Positions 54,145 through 64,000 of a stretch of DNA of 64,000 nt are shown here, one piece after another. Below the pieces are notes generated by a model, which worked only from the letters and a program-made list of their open reading frames with translations, had not been told where the DNA came from and searched no databases. Origin of the DNA: Echinococcus granulosus (Eukaryota > Platyhelminthes > Cestoda > Cyclophyllidea > Taeniidae); NCBI RefSeq assembly GCF_000524195.1, contig NW_020170472.1, forward strand, positions 231,494 to 295,493. Reading direction: 5' to 3'. Positions within the stretch are counted from its first letter, which is position 1; each line of letters starts with the position of its first letter. The position numbers and the translations under genes are program-made.

Positions 54145-57100
54145 TTAGCGATGCCTCCGTTCCACCTTCTGTGTCCTCTGGTGTGCATCCACTTTATTCT
54201 TTGCATTTTTCTTCAGCTGATGCACCTGTTCCGCCTTCTCCTTCGACCTCGCTTCCGCGTATTCGCGGGCTGAAATGACCCTCGCCAACTTTTCTGCCTC
54301 TGCTGCACGTTCTCTATTACCGCCGCTTGAGAGTAGCACATCGTCTTTCGGCAAAAAAAAATTTGAAATGTCCAAAACCATCTGTTATCGAAGTTGCGAA
54401 TTTAGATGACTATTGTCATTCAAATCGACTCGGTGAAAGCCTTTTTACTTACAAACCTTTCTTTCCTTGCCGCGACTTTCCCATCTTCGTCTCCACCTCA
54501 TCCTCATCGTCACTGAAGAAGAATGCATCCATATCGTCAAGACGGTTACCACTCGGCCCGACAGCACCCAACCTTTCCCGCTGCCTTTCCATCATTCGCT
54601 GGTGCTTCTCCTCGGCCCTCGCACCAATATTCGCGAGGTGTTTTGAAGGTGGGGCTGACTTCTTCTTCATGGAGCTGGCTGCGCTGCCACCCAGTGGGGT
54701 GGGTGTGGCAGCGGAGGCACCAATGCTGCCAGCAGCTCGAGAATTAAGAAGGAGGTAACCGGGAGTGGAACTGGAATTAACATCACCCGGTGTAGGCATT
54801 CGTTTAAGATGTCGCGCGGACTTTAAATCTTCTGCGGCAGCAACCGCAGTATTGGAAGAACTGAATTTGCCCGGATTTAGAGTGGAGAGGGCATCCATTA
54901 CACTGCCTGGTTTAATTCCTTCCCTAAAGAAGCAAAAAGCGGAAGCGAGATGTCCATCCCAAGTTTAATGTCAAATTGGTGAAAGACTACGTGGAACCGT
55001 CTCAAGAGTTCAATGACAAACTTACCTTGAACGCTTCAAGTAGTTGAGTGGGCGGGTGGATAGATGGATATAGCAGCAATGAGCAAATGAAATTATAAAG
55101 AAATGGGTTCTAGGACGTGGGAGCATAAATGATTGGGCTTAAAACTTTCTTGTTGGATGAAATGATGAATGGGTAAGCCTAAGAATGAATGGAATCACGA
55201 AGGATGGGCTTGGATCGCTTGGTTTAATGTCATGACGGAATGTGACCTAGGAATTAGTCGGTCAGACAGTAACAAAATCGCTCCAAATCCCGGAAAAATA
55301 AGGCCTGAATGACCTAGAGAAGTTCACACCTTTGTTTGTTAGTTGGAACAAATATCGGTCAGATGGATGCAGGATGGTGTTGGATGTGGATATTTGGATT
55401 GGACACATGAAGTGGGTACAGGACCAGGATGCATGGATGAAAGCAGCATGGGTGACAGGATTTGATGAATAAGTTGACAGAAACGGGATGAACAGATATA
55501 TGAGTGATGCCCACATAGCTGAATCCGAGATAAGTGACTACGTGAAACGGGTGCTTCTAAATTCGTCAACCGTCAATCGGTTCGCAGAGAGATGAAAAAG
55601 TGGAGAGAGCAATGGGACCTCAAAAAGAGTGAAGGGATGGATGGGATGGTAGGCAATGAACGGACGAACGTAAGTAGGAACCAAAAGTCTGCTGCGCTTA
55701 CTTTTTGGCGTATCCCTGAGTCTCCTCAATCTCCTCCAAATCGATCTCCTCTTCCCTCTCCGCTATCATCGCCGCCACTACGTCGGCTCCCGAGCCCGAC
55801 TTTCCGCCTTTTGACACTGTGTTTACAGTCGTCGCGGAAGGCGAGACTCCACCGTTGATGCCGGTCGTCGCCTGTTTAGCGAAGTACTCTGCGTCCGCCA
55901 ACGCCACCGTCAGTGCCGCCTCAGCCTCCTCATCGCCCTGGTAACCACTCACGCCTGCTGCACGAAGCACCGCCGCTGTACAAGCATCCCGTTGTTTATG
56001 TCGCTGATGCTCCTGTTTCTGATGGGACTGTTTTTTCCCTCCTTGAGTCTTTAGAGCCGTAGATTGCGTGGAGGAATTTGTGGGAGAGAAAGGATTGGCG
56101 TAGGAGGATGCCAGAGTGGTGGTATTGGCAACAACAGTGGAGATGAGGATGGAGCGCATCTGTTCCTCCAAATGGTCGAAATGTTCTGAGACGGTGGTGT
56201 TGGTGGCAGCGTTGGAAGAGGATGAGTGAGCGGACGCGGTGGCTGTGTAAGAGCCGTCGAAAAGGGGAAAATCATTAGATAAAATAAACCGACAGAAATC
56301 GCTGGAGCCATTTTGTAAATTCCTATGTAAAAAAACGGATGAATTAACGGTCTCGCTACGAAAAGACGAATCGATGGATGAATGAATGGACTAATGACCA
56401 AGAGGATACGCAAACGCATGTAATTCGAGGAAAAAATTCAGCACATCGCATTCGAGCCATATTGAGGGTAACAATGAATATGGACAAATGAATGGATAAA
56501 CAAAGGCGTTAATGACTGCAAGGATGATGAATTAATGGAGGGATGACAAATGAAAGAATTGGTAAATCAAAAAAGGGGGGGGGGAAATAAGTAAGTCGGA
56601 GAATGGGTAGAGAGAAAGCTTTGAGACCAGTGAATCCGACATCGGTCAACAAGTAATTACGCGATACATGGGTGAGTGCATAGTGCAACAAGTGCAAGAC
56701 AATAAAGAGAGGTGAATGATGATTCGAACAGAAGTGCAGGAGAAGGGGCGAAAATGGGATTGAGTGAATGAAAGTTGCCAAAATAGGAAAAAAAGTGCAT
56801 AGGAAACGGATCTACGGGAGGAAACTCATACAACTCAAGCATTTATCAAACTATTAGCCAAAAGTAGGGATGATTGCATCGAGACATGATTGCAGACACG
56901 TAAGGAGGAGAGTGGTCAAACCGACAGGCCGAATAACCAATTTGCCAGTGGCCAGCCAACACATTATGATTAAGCACCCTAAACGAGCATGCGAATAGTT
57001 CGAGCGGGCAAGGCGCTGAACAAATCTTTCGACAATTTAAAAACGGCTATAACTAAGTGGTAGTTCGGCGAATACAAAGCTCTACACACAGAGAGGCATA

Positions 57101-57591
57101 TTTACTGCAAAATGCACAAGCATCACCGCTACTTCTATCAGGCAGATAGGATGCTGCAACAGAGCTCATAGCAAGCCGCAAAAGGGCTGCTACGAACGTA
57201 GAAGTAAATGGCATTCAAAATCGAACTTAGAGGCAAATAATTATGCCCTACTATAAACAGTCAATAACGTACCTTTGGAATCGTGAAAACGCGAAAATAT
57301 CATTTCACTGCCTTCAATGGCTGACTTTGAAGGCTGAAATTGGGAAAATACAGTTGGATGAGTTTTTAAAAAGCATGGAGATGCATATGTCCAACAAATT
57401 CAACTGACCAGCACGGACTCGAGAAAACTTCGAATACTGTCAATGATCTCCTGTTTATCCAATGTTTCGTCCTTTAAAAGACCTTCAATGTAATCACCAT
57501 ATACTTCAATATCGATATCGTTGCTAAGATGGGTTAGATATTTTTCCAGCCAGTCGGAGAATGCTGTGTTTGACGAAGTGGTGGCAGCCAT
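54145..57591 (-). CDS. CCDC43: CCDC43 homologue with low-complexity expansions
   Basis: CCDC43 is a conserved small protein of unclear role. Exons on the minus strand: 57591-57409, 57333-57273, 56242-55702, 54923-54457, 54344-54145. Phases close at 483 aa, about twice the human 224. Seen: MAATTSS start, then DWLEKYLTHL and EVYGDYIEGLLKDETLDKQE with IDSIRSFLESVL, which match the family N-terminal helical block; an Ala/Ser/Thr-rich middle with HLEEQMRSIL and IAEREEEIDLEEIEETQGYAK; a second Ser/Ala/Pro-rich region; acidic FFFSDDEDEVETK; and a basic coiled-coil tail (about 420-483) ending KVDAHQRTQKVERRHR. The ends match CCDC43 while the middle is lineage-specific. The acceptor at 54344 (gccgaaag) and donor at 54457 (AAAG|gtttgt) were set by phase. 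Confidence 0.87.
54924..57272 (-). other. CCDC43-like introns 2 and 3
   Basis: Intron 2 (56243-57272) and intron 3 (54924-55701) flank the large middle exon at 56242-55702, which is not part of this entry's gene-free sequence. Both introns are rich in GGATG/GAATGAATG-type degenerate repeats. A G10 run lies at 56575-56584. No nested gene is supported. Confidence 0.5.
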
Positions 57592-58346
57592 CTTTTGAGA
57601 GGATGAGGATATACGATAGTTGAAGAAGCCACACTGTTATGAAAGTGTGGAGTTCCGAAAGAAACAAATAGGCAACAGAAATTACAAGCAAAAATTAAAG
57701 GGGCAAAAAAGTTGGCAGACGAGAACAAGGCTACAAAAATTGGCGCCCCACGCACCAAATGATGACTTGTACCTAGGGCTGATACATCGAAACGCGATCA
57801 TCGGGAATAGGAATAGTAAAACACTTTTGCAACAGTGATGAATTCCTAAAAAGCTCGATTCACTCCGTTTTTATTATCACAAAAGCAGGCCATTTATCTT
57901 TTAATTTATGGGAATTTAAAGAGACGCATGTTCTGTCCTTAGACAATTTTTCAGAAATTGTTAAATGACGTTAGCAATAAAAAACGAATGATACTTTGAC
58001 TGTATAAAATTCAGTTATAGTGACAGGAGTTTGGCTCTCGTTCAAGAAGTAAAATCAACTCATTGCGTAATAATTTAATGATCTGTTATTTTGAATATGT
58101 TTAGCATTACATGTAATGTAGCCTCTTAAATACGAGAAAATATTTAAAGCATTTTTCAGTCTGCATAAGATTTTGCAAGAACTATAGAGAATTTCCTTTT
58201 GCATTTTGTAATAGGGCACTATTACCCCATTTTTTCTATGATTGTATTAGCGTTTTCTTTGAATGCTTGACTTGGCTGCTTGCCATGTTTATCTGAACCA
58301 GAAATGCGTATTCGTTGTTTGTCGGCGGCTTTGGGCTGCTAGGCTA
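57592..58346. promoter_or_regulatory. Probable divergent promoter region
   Basis: A 755-bp space separates the start codons of the CCDC43-like gene (minus) and the unnamed 197-aa gene (plus), so both promoters and 5' untranslated regions must lie here. The CCDC43-like ATG directly follows TCTCAAAAG. No TATA box is evident. Confidence 0.45.
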
Positions 58347-59287
58347 ATGTCTGACGATAGTATTTTAAATAGGACGTTTGATATCGACAAGGTACTTTTT
58401 GTCCTCACACTTACGAAATGTGCTCGATTTTTCCGTGTGATTGTGAAGCTAGTGACTTCTTCTCTCCTAGTCCAATATTGACGTTGAGAAAGAGGAAACA
58501 TCTGGCAACTCGGGATCACCGCATACGTCGGAGGGGCAAGTGTCTGTATCAACCTCCATAGTGGTAAGGACTCTGTTGGCAATAATTTGTTGTTAGCTTT
58601 TGCAAACAAAAGAGATTTGGGTTTGCACTAGTTCTAGAATTACCGCATCAGGTCAGTAAGAGCGTAAGATCTGATGACGATAACGGTTTCGCCTCTGTAA
58701 ATAAATTGCACCTTTTACTGAATTCCTTTTTTTTCCGCAAATAAAGGGTCATGTGGGGAAGCCTTCGAATGTGGGCCGAGCGCTCGCTCCTACGCTTCCG
58801 GTCTCACCCTCTTTATCGAAGAATACGGCTAGGGTCAGACCAAAAGCTCCTTGGACTGATCGCCCAGTAGCTCGGAAGCGTTTCGAAGGCAATGCCTTGT
58901 TCGGTCAAGGTCTCAAGCGAACATTCCCACCTCCGTTCCCAGTAACATCATCTCTGTCGCGGGAATTGCGGTTGATGGTGCGGGGGAGTGATTTGGAAAC
59001 TGAGAAGGAAGAGGTTATGACCCCTTCTAGCTCTGTGAATAACAGTGCTACGACTAGTGCTTATTTTATATCTGTAAGTGATGTGCGCTTCGTAAATTCT
59101 TCCATGCCTTTTCATCGAAAGTGCATTTGAAGGTAACTATTTGTCATGTGGATTTTAGACGCCTTGGAGAGAATACCTTAGAAGGGAAGGATTGAGAGGC
59201 TGTCTAAACCTCCAAGCTGAACGTCTTAAACAACGGCGCAACCTTCAACAAAAACAGGCGAGTTGTAGTGGTCGATCGTCTTTGTAG
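58347..59287 (+). CDS. Unrecognised 197-aa protein, four exons
   Basis: I do not recognise this protein. Exons on the plus strand: 58347-58391, 58471-58563, 58747-59073, 59159-59287. All introns are phase 0 with good sites (AAG|gtactt, ctctcctag|TCC, GTG|gtaagg, TCT|gtaagt, gattttag|ACG), and the model ends in TAG after SCSGRSSL. It starts MSDDSILNRTFDIDK, then an acidic Ser-rich section, a Pro/Arg-rich middle (RVRPKAPWTDRPVARKRF, LKRTFPPPFPVTSSL), and a charged C-terminal helix (TPWREYLRREGL followed by LQAERLKQRRNLQQKQ). No signal peptide or membrane segment. The frame is open upstream, so an earlier ATG at 58263 is possible. Small basic, likely intracellular. Confidence 0.68.
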
Positions 59288-62200
59288 CACCGATTAACGA
59301 GACATTGTGTATGAAATTTTATAAAGTGTAAAAACCTTGTGTTGAACTGGTGATCTCATTTGTGCCGCTTTTGCAATGCTGTTGTCTTTAGAGCCTCGAG
59401 TATTGGTATTTACCTGTGCGGCAGTACTTACATGGTTTGTAAAGTTCTGGTTTGAGGTGCTAATTTTCCAATATTATGTAGATTTTTCATTTTTACATCA
59501 ATGAAGCACCTGGATGGGTATCACCCGTGTCCCTAGGGTGGGTGGTAAAGACTCTGGTCCTAGAAGAATGGTTGGCCATTGTTACAAATCACATATTTAT
59601 TAGTTGAACAATCATAAACACGCTACTAGTAGCATCAACTTTTCAACCCTGGTCGAAAATTGCACCGCAATTTTTAATCACCTTACCTTTGTGCAAGTCA
59701 TTGGCACTGGTCTCCCATTCGCGCCACAGGCAAGTGGCATCAGAGTATTGGGCTACGTGTAGCGCTACAAAGTTGGCAACTTACCTTCTTTCAGGTGACT
59801 TGTGCAACCAGCACTCAATGGACATGTCTCTACACTGCAGTGCTTACGTGTACTTATCGGTATTTTGACGACTCAATTATCCACTGATAGGTGAGCACTT
59901 TCCTGCATCCCATCTCTGCGTTACGGTTACGCAATGTCATTTTAGCTGTATCAGTGAAATGGTGCACGTGGATCGGTGTGACTGGACATATCTGTGGCGC
60001 CTGCACCGAAGTAATGGGATGAAGAGAAGACCAACACCACCTGATCGAACCTTTGCGAGGGCCACAAGAGTGGCGGATCAGTACGTTGATCTCACCTCCC
60101 TCGCAGACAAGCGTCATAGGTGTGGGGTTTGAGAAGTGTCCTCATGTCGCGGCTATTAAGCGACACAATGATTTATGATATTGGATGATGAGATTAAGCC
60201 CTACACACTAAATAACTTCCTTGACCTGCTGTTGCTCACGCCTAATCTTCGCGATTGCATTGTTGTTGGATTGTGGAAGTGACAGGCACACTGCAAGTCA
60301 CTAAGTCCCGCCAAATGTCATTGAGTCTGACCTGACGTAACAGAGACGAAGGCATCGCATTCACTCTTGCCCTAAATCTAACCTCTCAGTTTACCAGTTC
60401 TCGACTTCATTCTGCCTGAGAGGTTCATGGTCGGCCTGCATCGTCGCACTAGCAAGTGCTGGCGTCGTCTGCAAGCTAGGGAAGCATGTCTGTTGCATTT
60501 TTCAAGAGGTCTCCGTTTTCGTGGCTACTTGTCCACATTCTGATCGCTCTGGGCAATTACACTCTCGGCCAGCTCCACCGCTAGGTGCATATCACCTATA
60601 AGTAAAATCTAAATGTGCCACTTATCGCTGCCAAGGCAGAATTCAAGCCCCTGGTGGACTTTGACCAGTGAAAATTTGTCAAATGACACTACCGCAGCGG
60701 AGGATGGCGATACGTCATGAAGAGAAACCAAAATCCTAACCGGCCGGTACCTCCTCTACTCCAGTTTACATCCATCATGTCAGCAGCGCTAATTTTATGC
60801 TTGAATCCCTCCTTCTTCCGCCTTTATTGGCGAAACCGTTGCGGTATCCTCATTACTAGCCGAACCACTGGAGGTAACTTCTTGTTCCGATTTGTGTCCA
60901 CGGCTACTTAGTTGTGTTCAGTAGTATAGGGCAGCGAAAAAAACAATAGGTGGTAACTGGGTGACGGATGAATATTCTTCCAATTCGGCTGGAATACGGG
61001 AAAGAAGCATTTGTCATGCCACACTACTTGCTCCATTTAAGCGTGGCGAGTAAATGCTACTAATGAAGCAGATTGTGATGAGTGGAAAGACGTGACAATC
61101 ATGAGATGTCTTCTTTTGCGAGAGTAAACTTAATCATATCACATCATTCCCAAATGATTTGTCTGCCCATCAATTAACAAATCGTGGAGGTGATTTGACG
61201 ATGAGTTCACATACCCGCGCTGATGGTTCGTCAGGGCAAATAAAATGCCTTCATTTTCCTCAATACGAGGTGATTAAGAGTGCCAAGTTTTTGTTTGTTT
61301 GAACGGACATTCGTCCGTCCGTCCGTTCATCTCCTCATACGAAGAGAAGCTGATTGGTTGCACATGCATCTGAGGTAAAGTCAGAATCGCTTGCGGCAGT
61401 TGGCGTGGCACTGTGGATGGTGTAGCGTCGATTCCACCGCTGCTTTACCCTCTCCACTCCATTCACTTATGCGTGTGTGCGCCTTGATTTGGCAACACAC
61501 AACGCTCTTTCACTTCATTACACGAGCATTCAGTCAGACTTCGCACCTGTTGGGGCTTTGCTCGGTCACCTTCATTCTGTCGTGTGCACATTCCTCCATG
61601 GGGGCCACACGTAATTCCGCCTCCTTCATCATACGCCGATTTGATTCGATCGGCTGCTTCTCGTCACCTTCCACGTTGGGGTGGGTTTTTGCGAGGCAAA
61701 CATCTCATATCGACACCATCACATGAACGTGCAAGCCAAAGTACAAGTGACTGAAGTATAGCAGGTCTACTGCATCACCGGTAGCCTTGCATATTCGCTG
61801 ATGTCTGCACTGAGCTGCCACTGTTGCAGAATGAGCATAGGGGAGTGTCAACGTCAAATGAGCTGAACCTACCCGCTTCCATTTCTGGCAAAATATTGGA
61901 GAAGCCGCAGATGACAGCGGATACGATGGTGCATTCTCAGGTCGATGGACAGTGTGAATGTGTGTCGCGTTCAAAATTGAGCAATCAAGAGGGTCCCTTT
62001 CTACTTGGACAAAAGACCGCATCGTAAGACTTGACAGCAGGGGCTGTGAAATGCAAAGTAGCACATGCTTCAAGACCAAGACTCGAGGTACGGTAAAACA
62101 AGTTGGAGCGAGGTCCTGTCCTTTCAAAGCAAGCGTAATCCAGTACGATCAGTCGAACGATGAAGTGCTAAAAGGAGGCAAATTGAAGTGTTTCTTCATT

Positions 62201-62560
62201 CTCCCCACTCACCGGTCCAGATTCTTTAGCATCGTGGCCCTTGGCGTTACTTTAATTCCATCAATCAAACACTCGCTGTTGAGACAAAAAGGAATTGGTC
62301 GGGATCTGTTAGATCCTGTGATTTCTTCATTGGTATAAAGGTGACGTCTGCCAAACCTCATACTCCCTTAAGAATTCTGCAAAATACTGCAGAAGAAGTG
62401 ATAAATTCAGCACTTTCTTACAACAGTGCTTATGCATACTCTTGGATGGTTTTTAAGAATTCCAACAGGATCACTCGTTTGTAATGAATTCCCTTCGGGA
62501 CTCAATTGCGGGTTTCACTGTCTCCAGTTCCCAGCGCTCTCCACATTTCTTCTCCTCCAG
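59288..62560. other. 3.3 kb with no supported gene
   Basis: Moderate-GC sequence with short open frames on both strands (for example 61391-61726 plus, 61705-62127 minus) lacking splice support or known motifs. It may include the 3' untranslated region of the 197-aa gene and 5' exons of a plus-strand gene to the right. Nothing can be called. Confidence 0.4.
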
Positions 62561-63656
62561 TTCCCAATTTCTCAGGACTGTTATGAAGACTACCTTTTAC
62601 CCCTACGGAGGCCTTCAAAGAATGTAAGTTTAGCCGATTTCGTGCCTTGTAAGTTGTGCTATCACACCACATTGAGGATGTCATTGCTTAGCCCAGTGGC
62701 CAGTGGAATGGCTATCGAGTGGTTTAATATTTGCATACTTTTTTATAGAAGAATGACTTCAGCTCATTTGAATAAAAATTTAAAAGTTTTTTTAAATGAG
62801 TTCCAAAATTTGCCCATGTCCTACGCAGCCCGGCGATGCTCATAGTTTAGAAAGTTTCTCCCACACGTACTTGTTTGCGTGAACCTTGGGGCTGAGTCGG
62901 TGTCTTCATTCATCGGCGACCCATGAATCACGACGAGGAGGCTAAAAACCTAATCCGTCCCAGCACTGCGTGTTGCTGTCATGGTAGAGTGTTAAAACTT
63001 GAGGCGATTTGAATGGCACCAACGCCTAGATTATGTCCTAATGCAAATCTGGTGCGCTTTTTAAAGGTCCGCCTGCAGATGGCCACCGCGATTTTGCGAT
63101 ATAGACGGAACATAGTAGAGAGCAGGTAATGAAAGAGGTGTCATAGTCCGTTTCACCGTATGACGATCTATTTCGCTTTATTATGGGGCAAAATTCCTCG
63201 TTTTAAGTGGTGATGATCCGCACCGAGAGGGCATTGCGTCTCCCCTCTTCTCAACTTTATGATATGACTGACTGGCGTACAGGCAGACAGATTGTGAGCA
63301 GAACCCAAACCTGTTGAGGCTGCTTCGCGGAGAGCAGTTGTTTCTAGCTGCTGTAGGGAATGCTTTGGGATATGATGAATTAATCGAGCGAGGGTAAGGT
63401 GAAATAATGGCAAAGTTTATGTATTTATTATTCTTCTTTTATTCAGAAAAACTTGAAAAAGACTAAGCACGATCAAACACAGGAGAGTCAAAGCGGCAGA
63501 GAGCATGGAGTTTTTCTACTTTCACCACTTGAAGACGAAGGTTCCGTGTTGACAGAGGCAGGAAGAAGCAGAAAAAAAAATATAACGATGTCGTAAATTA
63601 TCTTATGCCCGCAGGAGGAGGAGGAGGAGGAACTGTTTGCTGTCGCAATCATGGTA
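62561..63656 (+). CDS. Possible 3' exons of an unidentified plus-strand gene
   Basis: Two candidate exons with good splice sites share phase. One is 62561-62623 (acceptor ttcttctcctccag, donor AAT|gtaagt), reading FPISQDCYEDYLLPLRRPSKN. The other is 63447-63592 (acceptor cttttattcag, donor TC|gtaaat), a Lys-rich section starting KNLKKTKHDQTQESQSG. A third acceptor at 63615 (cccgcag) would add an Arg-rich end stopping at 63654-63656 in this phase, or a run of Glu in another phase. No 5' exons were found and no family is recognised, so it could be chance. Confidence 0.3.
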
Positions 63657-64000
63657 GAAGAGGAGACCCTTCCAGCTACATCGACGCAATAAATGGACCC
63701 TTCTCCCAGCGCTAATCAGTCAATCTTCCGCAACGGAGTCGGTGTTCAAACTGCATCCAACTGACGTCGTTGGCTTTAGGTCTGCTGGAAGACTGAGAGG
63801 GTGACGCGATGGTTCAGTAGTGGTGGCCATGAAGATGGGTGCACCGAATTCCTTATCGCACGAGTAGATCTACTGTTCTCTCTTCTGTGTGGTAGATGGA
63901 TAAACAGCTGGCTAAAAGGAAGTCCTGACTGGCCAAGAAGAAGGAATGGGTCTGACGTTGGCGAAATGACTGGTAAGCCGTTGATGGTATAAAACGCCCA
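63657..64000. other. Right window edge, no gene seen
   Basis: A GAGGAG-rich start followed by sequence with a short plus-strand frame (63801-63992) without recognisable features. Confidence 0.4.

Noticed and set aside
54327..54758. Plus-strand 143-codon frame
   Set aside because: It is the complement of CCDC43-like exons 54344-54145 and 54923-54457.
56051..56419. 122-codon minus-strand Pro-rich frame
   Set aside because: It overlaps the CCDC43-like exon in another frame and crosses its splice acceptor.

Overview
The window looks like nuclear DNA of an invertebrate animal, probably a flatworm (tapeworm or fluke). The metazoan assignment rests on gene architecture: a DYRK1-class kinase, a FAPP2-type protein with fused PH and GLTP domains, a coronin and a CCDC43 homologue, all with GT-AG introns of 0.1-7 kb. 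The flatworm assignment is inference from the long introns, ATCC/GGAT microsatellites and a decayed Ty3/gypsy element. No CRISPR array, bacterial operon, tRNA or rRNA gene was seen.

Layout. Six multi-exon genes lie on the minus strand, and for each I could build an exon model in which all splice phases agree. They are a DYRK1/minibrain-like kinase (19049-2371, 10 exons, about 974 aa), a SARNP/CIP29-like SAP-domain RNA-binding protein (22512-21154, 5 exons, 236 aa), a FAPP2/PLEKHA8-like PH-GLTP protein (29267-23735, 8 exons, 529 aa), a coronin with one beta-propeller and a very long tail (45721-30464, 23 exons, about 1112 aa), a C11orf54/DUF1907 homologue (about 52317-50201, 8 exons, 316 aa) and a CCDC43 homologue (57591-54145, 5 exons, 483 aa). 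On the plus strand an unrecognised 197-aa protein (58347-59287, 4 exons) diverges from CCDC43. The last 1.5 kb may hold the 3' exons of another plus-strand gene.

Between the coronin and C11orf54 genes (46.5-48.9 kb) is a dead, rearranged Ty3/gypsy-type LTR retrotransposon. Its LTR-gag segment is inverted relative to its LTRs and pol. A 100-N assembly gap (49473-49572) follows, with a possible gag zinc-knuckle remnant beside it.

The genes are ordinary cellular ones (signalling, mRNA export, Golgi lipid transfer, actin/Golgi trafficking) and do not form a pathway together. No new defence or mobile system was found. The most interesting points are lineage-specific changes in conserved proteins: apparent loss of the metal-binding histidines in the C11orf54 homologue, loss of GLTP headgroup residues in the FAPP2-like protein, a coronin-7-like propeller followed by a tail encoded almost wholly by phase-0 mini-exons (with a duplicated open segment in one intron), and a Ser/Thr-rich insert inside the DYRK kinase lobe.
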